Shown: positions 1 through 14,403 of the stretch, piece by piece
Layout of the letters: the number at the start of each line of letters is the position of its first letter
How positions within the stretch are numbered: position 1 is the first letter of the stretch
Source of the DNA: Salpingoeca rosetta
Taxonomy: Eukaryota > Opisthokonta > Choanoflagellata > Craspedida > Salpingoecidae
Direction of reading: 5' to 3'
DNA length: 15,000 nt
Assembly: GCF_000188695.1 (NCBI RefSeq)
Contig: NW_004754908.1
Location: 750,856-765,855 of the forward strand
Position numbers and translations under genes: made by a program
Notes under the pieces: model-generated
Told to the model about the DNA's origin: nothing
Seen by the model: the letters and a program-made list of their open reading frames with translations, nothing else
Database searches by the model: none

Positions 1-56
1 ACACACACACACACACACACACACAGACAGACACACACACACAACACACACACACA

Positions 57-93
<37 letters not shown>

Positions 94-468
94 CCCACCA
101 TCTTGGCTGTCGTCGTCTTCCCAAAGGCAAATTTTCCCACGCGACCAACGTCAAAATTGACTTTCAACCCACGCTGTATGGAACGGGCCCATGCAGAACG
201 CTCACATCACTCCAGACACTTTTTCATATTGTGCAATCCTTGGGTGTGTTTTCATTGGGCGCAAGAAGCAACAAGCAAGAAGCGCTCGAGTGGCGTGGCA
301 CAACCAAAACACACACACGCAAACGAAGAAGGCAAGACCGCCAGCCAGCCAGAACACAGCAACCACGCTGCCAGCGCCATTTACCACTCCTGCTTGCTTC
401 ACACACGCGATTGATAGAGACCGCCACCAGCTCTCCCTTTGCCTCTCGCCTTTCCTTTCACCGCAACT
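1..468. other. Upstream region of HPPD with a (CA)n array
   Basis: Positions 1-92 are an almost pure (CA)n tract with a few CAGA and ACAA interruptions. The rest is unique sequence ending in a pyrimidine-rich stretch (about 430-465) just before the proposed HPPD start codon, so 5' UTR and promoter probably lie here. No TATA-like element stands out. A minus-strand open stretch at about 93-172 and a minus-strand ATG at 380 followed by a hydrophobic run could belong to a divergent neighbour. That idea is too weak to annotate as a gene and is given as a finding. Confidence 0.6.
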
Positions 469-4005
<3,537 letters not shown>

Positions 4006-4497
4006 ACCGCCTGCGCACATGCAACAACAGAATCGCCTCAACTTGCTTTTGCGTTTGCAGTTGTTTTGTTGTTTGTCGTAATGACACGATGCGTGATGAT
4101 ATGATGACGTGGCTGGTGTGTTGTGAGTTGTCGCTCGCCACTGGTTTCCTTCGTCCCAATTCGCCCGCACCTCTTGTCTTCGTATCACAACCTTCGTCTT
4201 ACTTTCGCCGCAGCTGCTATGACGCACACCTTCCTCGACTACCACTACTAGATGCAGCTTCTTTGTTTGGCGTGCGTTGGTGGTGTAGCACGAACGAGCC
4301 GTGATTGCTTTCACTCGCTTGATTGGTCGTTTACTTTGCACCCTTGCACACGAACGTACACAAGCAAGCCTTTCGTTTTTTCGTTGCGTTCAACTTCCCC
4401 AAGTCAACCAACACCCAATACATATTGCTCGACCTACAATGCGCGCATCAAGAATCCATCTTGGAGGAGTTGGGGTATGACGTCATGTCATGTTACA
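4006..4497. other. Convergent intergenic region (HPPD 3' / LIPT2 3')
   Basis: This 492 bp lies between the HPPD stop and the LIPT2 stop, so it must hold both 3' UTRs and both polyadenylation sites. I found no AATAAA on either strand and no reading frame resembling a protein. The region is T-rich at 4040-4080 and otherwise unremarkable. Confidence 0.6.
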
Positions 4498-6219
<1,722 letters not shown>

Positions 6220-6286
6220 CGCCCACACACAAACAAGACAGCAGCGGCAAAAACTGATTTCAGTGTTGCGGGTGACAAGGGCAGAT
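6220..6286. promoter_or_regulatory. 67-bp divergent promoter between LIPT2 and GTF3C6-like genes
   Basis: The two divergent start codons (6219 on minus, 6287 on plus) are separated by only 67 bp. Both 5' UTRs and any core promoter must lie here or inside the opposite first exon. I see no TATA box. Calling it a bidirectional promoter is inference from the layout. Confidence 0.5.
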
Positions 6287-7653
6287 ATGCAGGCAACAAC
6301 AGCAGCAGCAGCTGGTGGCGGGAGTGGGAGAGGGCAAGCAGCAGAAGGGAGTGGTGGTGGACAAGAGGCAGCAGGGGAGCAACAAGGAGGGGTGGCAACA
6401 GGTGCTGGCAGCGATATCAGTGACACCAGCACTGACAGCAATGAGGCACAACAACAGCAACAACAACACAATGGAAATGAAGAAGACGACAATGAGTGGG
6501 AGGTTCGTTTGATTGATTGATTGTGTGCGTGTGTGTGCATGAGTTTGGGTGTGCGCGTGTGTGCATGTGTGTGTGTGTGATGGTCACATCACGTGTGGAT
6601 CTTGCTTGACAATCGCATTCTGTCACACATGCCAGAGTCACATCACATTTCACACATGCACATGACTGCTCGCCTCCGCATCCCCGTCACCACTCGATGT
6701 ACCATTTAGACGGAGTACGTTGTTGCCTCAGTGCACAATTCAAAGTATGCTGGCCTGAATCTTCGACCAGAGACCTTCAAAGTCGTGGTATGTTGCGCAC
6801 ACCTGCAGGTTTTCATCTGGTGCCACCTTCCTTCTCGTGCTTGCATGTGTTGTTCTTGTTGCGTGTGCTGCAACGTATTCGGTGTTGTTGGAAAGGTGCT
6901 CAACACACGACAACACGGGCACTGCCCTACAGCCAGTCTCGTTCATGTGTGAGAGTGTACACATTGCTGATTCCTTTCTCTGTGTGCTTGGTTCATGCAC
7001 AATTCCCTTGTTGGTGGGATTTTGTGTTGACAGGGTGCGCACACAGCACAGCCCGTGTTTCGCATGGGATCAGACGTGTTTGTTGGACAGTACTCAGGTA
7101 CAGGGAAACATGAAGTTGTGTGTGTAGCTGTGCGTGTAGCTGTGCGTGTAGCTGTGCGTGTAGCTGTGCGTGTGTGTGTGTGTGTGTGTGTAGCTGTGTG
7201 TGTAGCTGTGTGTGCGGTCTTCATGCGTCGTTCGTGTGCCCTTCTCACTGACATGTCTCTCCGCACCGCTACGTTCCCTCATCTTCTCACCCACCGGGCA
7301 GAGGCGTTTGGGACCAACCTCATCTTGCAAGCAACACAAGCAGGTTGACAGCGCATGAGTGTGTTTGTGTGTGCGCGTGTGTGTGCGCGCGCGAATGCAA
7401 GTGCACTGCACTCTTTGCAGTGCATGCTTGCCCCCGTTGCCTCTCCAGCCTCTCCCTCCCTCACACACACACATACAACACACATGCACACAACACAAAC
7501 GCAGAGGCGACTGAGCGGACAGAGTGGAAGTATCTTGGGCGAGGCATCAAGACCATGACGCTACTGAGAGCAGAGCTGCACGAGGTGGAGCAAGAGGAAG
7601 AGCAAGAGGAAGAGCAAGAGGAAGGCAGCGATGAACCAGCGCAATCGGAATGA
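6287..7653 (+). CDS. GTF3C6: Probable TFIIIC subunit 6 (GTF3C6-like), 5 exons
   Basis: TFIIIC binds internal promoters of tRNA genes and recruits TFIIIB and RNA polymerase III; GTF3C6 is its smallest subunit. Exons 6287-6502, 6710-6787, 7034-7097, 7302-7343 and 7505-7653 join in frame with GT-AG sites to give 182 residues, against about 213 in human. Residues 1-72 are low-complexity (Ala, Gly, Gln) and end in an acidic NEEDDNEWE patch. The core reads EYVVASV, LNLRPETFKVV, PVFRMGSDVFVGQYSEAFGTNLIL, split here as PVFRMGSDVFVGQYS then EAFGTNLIL, then WKYLGRGIKTMTLLRAEL. This matches the TFIIIC_sub6 pattern of an Ile/Leu-x-Pro strand, F-x-G-x-Y, a GT-x-(hydrophobic) strand and a closing K-T-M/L-x-(M/L)-x-R segment. 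The C-terminus is Glu/Gln-rich, from a GAG-GAA-GAG-CAA repeat. Upstream in-frame ATGs lie inside LIPT2 exon 1, so 6287 is preferred. The gene structure is firmer than the name: the family is short and divergent and I matched it by memory of its motifs. Confidence 0.6.
7124..7213 (+). repeat. 12-bp minisatellite GTAGCTGTGCGT with embedded (GT)n
   Basis: Four copies of GTAGCTGTGCGT (7124-7171), about nine GT units, then two copies of the variant GTAGCTGTGTGT. It lies in the intron after GTF3C6-like exon 7034-7097. Each unit contains the AGCT palindrome. Confidence 0.9.
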
Positions 7654-7902
7654 TACAGCCGATAGGACACAGCAGCCTTCTTACTTTCCCTCCACCACCT
7701 TTATCATCTCCTTGCCTCTTCAGCAACAACCTGCCTTTGCTCATGTCATCTCAACATCATCTGTACACACACACACACATACACACACACTCGCTCTCTC
7801 TTTTGACTGTCTTCCCTTCCTTTTCTGAGTTATGCTGGCCCGCCGTTACACCTCGCACTTGGCGCCTTGCTTCGATGCTACCAAGCCCATTGCAACTTGT
7901 CG

Positions 7903-8060
<158 letters not shown>

Positions 8061-8186
8061 GGACACAGCTCTCTGACGTCACGGCGGGGCTTTGTGCGAG
8101 GTGGTGTGCGGTGACACCACCAGCGGAGGTTTGGTTGCAGTTACTGTTGCCGAAATACTGGTGAAAATATAAACAATAATTTGGAG

Positions 8187-8202
8187 GGAAATTCGAATTT
8201 CC
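8187..8202. promoter_or_regulatory. Perfect 16-bp palindrome GGAAATTCGAATTTCC
   Basis: The sequence equals its own reverse complement over all 16 bases. It sits in an AT-rich island (about 8155-8230, including AAATATAAACAATAATTT) within GC- and CA-rich surroundings, about 490 bp upstream of the NEK2 start. It could bind a dimeric regulator or mark a core promoter, but no function can be read from sequence alone. Confidence 0.35.
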
Positions 8203-8563
8203 ACTAATGACCAGCAAGGAAAAACGAAAAGCCGAGCCAGCCGTCACGAGCAGACACCCACCGACCGCAACCCGGCGACCGACCGACTCGTGTCAGTGTG
8301 TGCATGCATCCACCAAGTCATCGAATCATAACGGTCCCAACGAGCAGCCCACCTCCCACTCAGGAACGAAATTTGAAAAGGGCAGCAAGCCATCTCACAC
8401 GCTGCGACACTGCTCCGCTGCGATACGCCACGTTCGTTGATCAACACAATCCAGGACGACCCACAGCGAGCTCACCTGCAATTGTCTCACGTCAAGTGCT
8501 TGAGCCTGCTGTTGCTGCTGCTGCTGCTACCACTGCTGCTACTGCAATACTTCATCCAGCACC

Positions 8564-8687
<124 letters not shown>

Positions 8688-8692
8688 CAGCC

Positions 8693-9821
8693 ATGTCTGG
8701 AGGTACACAAACAACTTGTTCGCTTGTTCCCTTGCTTGAGTCTTTGATGATTGGCCTGGTTGTGCTGAGAGTGTAGCTTGAGGCACTCACATCTGTTGAT
8801 ATCCACGCGTGCTTGCTTCATGGACAGGGACAAGGAAGAAACACAGCACAACATGCGACGACTTCATTGTGCTTGAAAGCATTGGCACGGGAACATTTGG
8901 CATCTGCAGCAAAGTCATGCGCAAGAGTGATCGCAAGGTGCGTGCAACTGTGTCTGCGTGTGTGTGTGCGTGTGTCTGTGTGTGCCTGTGTGTGTCTGCG
9001 TGTGTGCAGCCACGAATCCTTCATGTTGAAGTGAATGAGACGCAGCCGTGAAGCCACCCCAATCTCATCCTCGAAGCGCCAACTGCTCGCCACCACCCAC
9101 TACCGACAACCAACACCCAGATTTTGGTGTGGAAGGAGCTCAACTACGGCAAGATGACGGAGCGGGAGAAACAGATGCTGGTGTCCGAGGTCAACATCTT
9201 GCGGGAGCTCAGACACGAAAACATCGTACGCTACTACGACAGGTGAGGCAACCCAAAAACACACTTGTAGCGTTAGTGCAGACAACACGCAAAAGCACAC
9301 ATACACTTGGATGCACACTCACATTTACACACACGCACACATACACACACTCACATACCTTACATACACACTCACTCACAAACGACCATGTTCACACGCT
9401 TCGCATAACCTCACGCTGGCTCGTTGGTGTTGCGCTACTGCTTTTCCGGTGTGGTGAACAACATGCAGAATCATTGATCGGTCACGAACGACCATCTACA
9501 TTGTGATGGAGTATTGTGAAGGCGGCGACCTCTCTGGTGTCATCCAGCAATGCAAGCGCACAGGGTACGCACGCGGTCTGTTGATGCGCACAAGCGTGGT
9601 GTCACACCCCAACACACACTTTTCCACTACATTGGACTCACGTGACCATACTTCCACCATCACGTTGCTGCTGTTGCTGTTGTTGCTTGTGCTGTACAGC
9701 ACGACGCTTGAGGAGCCGTTCATTCGCCGCGTCTTCAAGCAAGTCCTCCTCGCACTGCAGGTACACCGTGTGTGCAGTTGTGTGTGTGCCTGTGTGCCTC
9801 TGCGTGCCTCTGCGTGCGTGC

Positions 9822-9908
<87 letters not shown>

Positions 9909-11952
9909 GCATTCTTCCTTGCATGCGCGTGCGTTGAGTGTGACGACCACATTCTGAAACCATGTGTTGTTCTCTGCAACAGGAGTGTCATCTGAGATCG
10001 AGTGGAAAAGTGATGCATCGCGACCTCAAGCCAGCAAACATCTTCCTCGATCGAGACCGTGCGTGTACATACGGGCCATGCACTTTCATCTTGATGGCCC
10101 TCTTTTCTGCACACGTGACCCAAAGTGGATGAATTGCCAAACACGTACATACACACCCACACACCCACTCAGACACACGCACACACACACACACAATTGT
10201 ACTGCAACACTCATACACATACACACGCAATCGCACCGCATTGCACGCTCTCACGCTCACATAATTGTCGCCAATACCATGGCATTGCAACGCTCATGGT
10301 TGTAGATAACGCCAAGCTGGGCGACTTTGGATTGGCCCGCGTGCTTGCAAGCAAGGCGGCGCTTGCACACACTTTCGTCGGCACACCATACTACATGTCG
10401 CCGGTAAGCTGTGTGTGTTGTGATGCGAAAAGAAATGTCTAAGTTTCGCCCCAGCACACAAGCAAGCACATGGTCGTGAACAGTTGCATTTCTTCTGTTG
10501 ATGTGCACTAAGCTGTGCCCATTATTGTGTCGTGTGCAGGAGCAAATCACGGAGCGCGCGTACAACGAGAAGTCAGACATGTGGTCACTGGGTAAGTTTG
10601 CACAGCACAAGTTCATCTTTCACTTCCGGTGTGGATTTCACAACCCATGTCCACCGTCTCATGACGCATTTGCTCTTGCCTTGCTCAACATGCGCAGCAA
10701 CAACAATGTGTCTCACGTCGTCCCTATGTCTGTGTGCGGTGAATACCTAGGTTGCATCGTGTATGAGCTTGCTGCGCTGCGACCGCCATTTGACGCAAGT
10801 TGCCAGGCGTCATTGGCGCGGCGCATCAGGAAAGGTCGCTTCTCGCCGCTCCCCTCAAGATACTCTGCACAGCTCAATGCCATCGTCACGTGCGTACATA
10901 CGAACACACACGCACGCATGCACGCACACACAAACCACATACACGTAGTTGGTCGGGTGTGCTTGTTGTATGTTGCACGGTGTTGGTTGAAAAACTGTTC
11001 GACTCACGCCTCCTCTTCCTTGGCCCCCTCCCGCCCCTTTGCTGCTGTGTCTTCGTCTTCAACACGAACAGGTCGATGCTTCAGCAAGATCCGCGCAAGC
11101 GACCGTCTGCGGAGGAGTTGCTTGAGCACAGCTACTTTGCACAACCGCCTAGCCCGAGGGCAGGCTCCGATCTTACCCCTGTCCCGCTCTGTGCACACTG
11201 CTCCCGTCGCATTGGCCGCGCTGAGGTGCGACAATGCAGGAGTTGTGCATGTTTGTGCGTTGATTGTTGTGTATGTTGTCTATTGTGGCCGTTGTATGCG
11301 TGCGTGTGCGTTTGTCGGTGGGTGCGTGTGGTCATTCGTGTGCCGTGATATTTTCAAGGATGTGTTGCTTCAGCCGGTTTTGCTGAACCACTCACGTGTT
11401 ATTTATCCATTTCCTTCAGATGTGGAGCGACGCTGGCTCCAGTGAGGAGAGCTCGTGCTCGAGTCACTCGAGCGCGCACGACAAGGCAGCAGACCTGAGG
11501 CAGTTGGAGGCGTCGCTGAAGGTGAGCGCAGCTAAGCGTGACAGCAGCTGAAGTGGTTTTGTTTTTGGCCTCATACTCCCACAGTGTCTGCTCTCAATCG
11601 GGCACGCATAGACACACGCACCCACGCAAGTCGTTGGCGTGATGTAGACGAGACACGCAGACGCACAGTGTGCATTCGACACCGTCTCATCCCAAGCTCC
11701 CGTGCTCACTGATTTGCCCGCATGTACAGGCGCGTGAGCAACGACTGTTGACGCGTGAACGGGCGTTGGAGCAGAGGGAACGCGACCTTCGTCTGCGAGA
11801 GAAATATGTGCAACAACGAGAGCAGCTGCTGGACATGGCGCGGGAACGAACGAATCCACGTACGTGCATGGGACACGGCACACTGCACCTTGCCTTGAAC
11901 ATACGTGTGTGTGCGTGTGTGTGTGTGCGTGTGTGCATGCTTGTGTGGGTGT

Positions 11953-11995
<43 letters not shown>

Positions 11996-12216
11996 TGTGT
12001 GCGTGCTTGTGTGTGTGTGTGTGTGTACATATGTGCATATGTGCGTGCATGCGTGTGTATTGTCTTGTTCAATGCAGGGTGTCAAGAGCTCACATGCCAC
12101 TGCTTGGTTGTTCTGGTGTGCAATATTTCACAGTGGCCACGCCAGGCTTTGATGCGAGGCTACAGAAGCGACTTGCCGGGATTGGTCTGCAGGAAATCAC
12201 AAACATCTTTCCGTGA
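8693..12216 (+). CDS. NEK2: NEK2-type NIMA-related Ser/Thr kinase with C-terminal coiled coil, about 13 exons
   Basis: NEK2 kinases act at the centrosome and in mitotic entry. Exons: 8693-8702, 8828-8937, 9121-9242, 9469-9564, 9700-9760, 9983-10058, 10306-10403, 10540-10591, 10751-10889, 11072-11225, 11420-11521, 11730-11859, and tentatively 12134-12216. This gives about 410 residues (human NEK2 445). Kinase landmarks are the Gly loop GTGTFG (23-28), Lys45 in [10 protein letters not shown], alpha-C Glu63 in [28 protein letters not shown] with Asp147, DFGLAR with Asp165, Thr181 in the activation loop before [11 protein letters not shown], and [17 protein letters not shown]. The match to NEK2 runs through VWKEL, RIIDR and [11 protein letters not shown]. 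Residues about 325-380 form a charged heptad-rich helix rich in Arg, Glu, Gln and Leu, matching the dimerising zipper after the NEK2 kinase domain. The start ATG (8693, context AGCCATGT) joins in phase to the kinase exon. The last join is uncertain: the strong donor GTACGT at 11860 with acceptor 12131-12133 reaches a stop at 12214-12216, but other acceptors exist. The 5' tip is also unproven. Confidence 0.9.
9826..9907 (+). repeat. (TG)n microsatellite, NEK2 intron
   Basis: About 40 TG units in intron 9761-9982, preceded by degenerate TGCGTGCC repeats. It lies upstream of the exon carrying the catalytic HRD motif. Confidence 0.95.
11904..12059 (+). repeat. Degenerate (TG)n tract, last NEK2 intron
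   Basis: TG-rich tract broken by TGCA, TGCG and TATG steps, with a purer core at about 11957-11988. It fills most of the intron after exon 11730-11859. Confidence 0.9.
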
Positions 12217-12279
12217 CAGCACCAGCGCAACGAGATTGCCGCCAGACGCAAGTGATTTCACACCGCGTCGGGTGTTGTG

Positions 12280-12384
<105 letters not shown>

Positions 12385-12428
12385 CTCTATAAGTCTTTTT
12401 CTCTCTTCTCTCTGTTTAGTCGAACTTT

Positions 12429-12470
12429 CCTTGCCTTGCCTTGCCTTGCCTTGCCTTGCTTGCTTGCTTC
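12429..12470 (+). repeat. (CCTTG)n pentanucleotide repeat
   Basis: Six perfect CCTTG units (12429-12458) followed by shortened CTTG units to about 12470. Confidence 0.93.
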
Positions 12471-12869
12471 TTTGCTATTCCTGTTATCTGCCCGCTTTGC
12501 TTGGGCCTTCCCTCCTTCTTGGGTTTTGTCTCTCGTGGCTGTTCCCCTTGTTGCCGGTAGCCATAATAGCCGTTCTTCTGCGTCCCGTTGTTGTTGTCGT
12601 CGGTGTTGCTGGCCATTGCCGTTGCACCATTCACTTGCTTGCCCTTTGTTGTCCGTGTCTTGTTTCTGTGCCGCCTTCGTTCCCCTTGTTCCACCCTGCC
12701 TTTCTCTCGTTTGTGGTGCTGCTGTATATTTCTGGTTGTTGTTGATGAGAGCTTCGCCACACGCACCGCATCAGTTTTGCATCTCGTATTGAACCCACGC
12801 CATGTACTGCTGTAAATCACTCGATGCATCATCGCACAAGCGGAGCGTGTGTGTACAACACGGACGGAC

Positions 12870-12904
12870 TCACACACATTCACACACTCTCACACACACA
12901 CACA

Positions 12905-12983
<79 letters not shown>
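12870..12983 (+). repeat. (CA)n microsatellite downstream of the propeller gene
   Basis: Interrupted CA tract with CATT and CTCT steps, becoming pure from about 12909 to 12983. It ends about 20 bp from the minus-strand stop codon of the propeller gene. Confidence 0.95.
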
Positions 12984-12985
<2 letters not shown>

Positions 12986-13003
12986 CGGCATGTTACACAT
13001 GCT

Positions 13004-14266
13004 TCACAGCATGCAGAAGGTGTCAATGACAAGAACGTCGTCGATCTGAAGAGGAACGGCGTACACTTTTCCGTCGACAGCGAGGGCCGCGGCGCTCCAC
13101 TGCAGCTCAGTTTCGCTACCGAGCATGCCCAGGGCCAGAGAGGCGGCATCCGTGGTGTTCGTGCTCGGGTCAATCAAGAGCACGCTCTGGGCTGCTCTTG
13201 GCATGCCGAGGATGTGGCCGTCGTCGAGCAGCACGCCCCCGGCCCACTTGTCACCACCGGCCATAAAGTTTGTGGCGACGCTGGTGGTGTCGAAGGTGTT
13301 CGTGCTTGGGTCGATCACGAGCACGTGCGGGCTGTCGTAGGGAATACCGTAGATGCGGCCATCTTGACCCGTCACTGCGCCAAGCCACTTCTTCATGCCA
13401 CTGCCAACATTTGCGAGTGTGGTTGTGTCCGCTGTGTCTGTGGCAGGGTTGATGATGAGGACGGAGCTGGCAGACAAGGGGATACCGTAGATGAGGCCGT
13501 TGTGCGCCAGCACTGCAGCGTGCCACTGGTCGGTCTGCAGTGGTGTGCTGACACTGGCGATGGTCGTGACATCCGCCAGGTTCGTTTTCGTGTTGATGAT
13601 GAGGACGCTTGTGCCGTGGCGGGGAACGGCGTAGATCTTGTCGTTGGGTGCAAGGACGGCGCCCGCCCACTGCGCATTCTGAGGGTCGACTGGCGGCACA
13701 GGCACCTCGATTGTGGACACATCCACGGTGTTGGTGGCCGGATCGATGATAAGGACAAACTGCGCTTTGGCAGGCGTACCGTAGATTTTGCCATTGCTTG
13801 CCAGTACCCCACTGGCCCAGTATAAACTTGAAGCCCAATTGATGTTCCGAATGAGGACGGTTCCGACCTGTCCGGTGCGAGGGTTGATCCAGGCCACCTC
13901 ATCGCCAACGCTTGGAATGCCATAAAGAATGCCGTTTGGCGCTGCAACGACGTCGGAGTACGGAGCAGTGAAGGGACCACCAATGGTGGCGAGTGCATCC
14001 ACGCCCGCACACATGCGAACCTTCAGTGTGTCGAGCACGCCTTGTTGGCTCTGGAGCTCACGCAAGACACCGAGCACATCTACATCGTTCACCAGCACGC
14101 GCTGGGACGGGTCGCTGGTGCGCAAATGCACGGTTCCATTCGCGTCCTGCGTCAGCGACGCGCGCCCAGACCCAGCAAGACTCCCCACCGCAAGCGTGAG
14201 AAGGGCAACAGCGGCAAGCGCAGCGAAGCACGGGATGCGGGCGTGCTGGGCGTGGGGAAGAAGCAT
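13004..14266 (-). CDS. Secreted seven-repeat beta-propeller-like protein, single exon
   Basis: I do not recognise a named family. The frame gives 420 residues from the ATG at 14266. Residues about 11-31 are a hydrophobic Ala/Leu/Val stretch typical of a signal peptide or signal anchor, followed by an Asn-Gly-Thr sequon. Residues about 55-85 look like a short helical linker (VLRELQSQQ). From about 102 to the end there are seven tandem repeats of 46-50 residues. Each has the pattern W-x-G/A-A-V-L-A-x-N-G-x-I-Y-G-I-P, a short loop, V-L-I-I-D-P-x-T-N-T, then D-x-T-T. The Trp that starts the repeats falls at 150, 200, 248, 294, 341 and 390; the first repeat lacks it, and the last ends after VLVIDT. 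Seven four-stranded repeats fit a seven-bladed propeller, perhaps a binding or extracellular-matrix protein; no catalytic motif is visible. An upstream in-frame ATG at 14338 would add 24 polar residues before the signal; the downstream ATG gives a standard signal peptide. Unlike its neighbours, the gene has no intron. Confidence 0.82.
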   Translation of the reverse strand: MLLPHAQHARIPCFAALAAVALLTLAVGSLAGSGRASLTQDANGTVHLRTSDPSQRVLVNDVDVLGVLRELQSQQGVLDTLKVRMCAGVDALATIGGPFTAPYSDVVAAPNGILYGIPSVGDEVAWINPRTGQVGTVLIRNINWASSLYWASGVLASNGKIYGTPAKAQFVLIIDPATNTVDVSTIEVPVPPVDPQNAQWAGAVLAPNDKIYAVPRHGTSVLIINTKTNLADVTTIASVSTPLQTDQWHAAVLAHNGLIYGIPLSASSVLIINPATDTADTTTLANVGSGMKKWLGAVTGQDGRIYGIPYDSPHVLVIDPSTNTFDTTSVATNFMAGGDKWAGGVLLDDGHILGMPRAAQSVLLIDPSTNTTDAASLALGMLGSETELQWSAAALAVDGKVYAVPLQIDDVLVIDTFCML

Positions 14267-14403
14267 GATCCTATGATCGTTCGTGGGTGGAGCCTTCGCG
14301 TGTGAAGAGGCAAGGAAGGAGTGGAAGAAGGAGCGCATGCGACGAGTGCGTGCAGGCAGTCGCTTTTATTTTGTGTTGTCGCAAACCGTTGTTTTGGTTG
14401 ACG
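14267..14403. promoter_or_regulatory. Short divergent intergenic region with likely promoters
   Basis: Only 137 bp separate the propeller start (14266, minus) from the hexosaminidase start (14404, plus). A TTTTATTTTG stretch at about 14363-14372 is the only AT-rich element. The promoter role is inferred from the layout. Confidence 0.4.

Noticed and set aside
1..92. Telomere or subtelomere repeat
   Set aside because: The array is plain (CA)n with no TTAGGG-like unit, and the same repeat recurs throughout the window.
8207..8440. 77-codon plus-strand frame beginning MTSKEKRKAEP
   Set aside because: Short, polar and unrecognised, with no visible splice to NEK2. It may be an upstream ORF in a leader, but nothing supports translation.
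11072..11300. Apparent Cys-rich zinc-finger-like extension after CAHC in the NEK2 region
   Set aside because: The extra Cys residues come from reading through the donor GTGCGA at 11226 into a TG-rich intron. Splicing to 11420 keeps frame and leads into the coiled coil.
12416..12883. 155-codon minus-strand frame, rich in Lys, Arg, Gln and Thr
   Set aside because: Its composition follows from the CCTTG array and T/G-rich sequence. It sits in the convergent 3' region, with no recognisable motif.
12824..13825. 333-codon plus-strand open frame
   Set aside because: It is antisense to the propeller gene and starts inside a (CA)n array. The minus-strand frame has regular conserved repeats and a signal peptide, so this one is a shadow.
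13251..14010. Long alternative minus-strand frames (13251-13838 and 13393-14010) over the propeller gene
   Set aside because: They are out of frame with the repeat-bearing reading frame and have no start context or motif.
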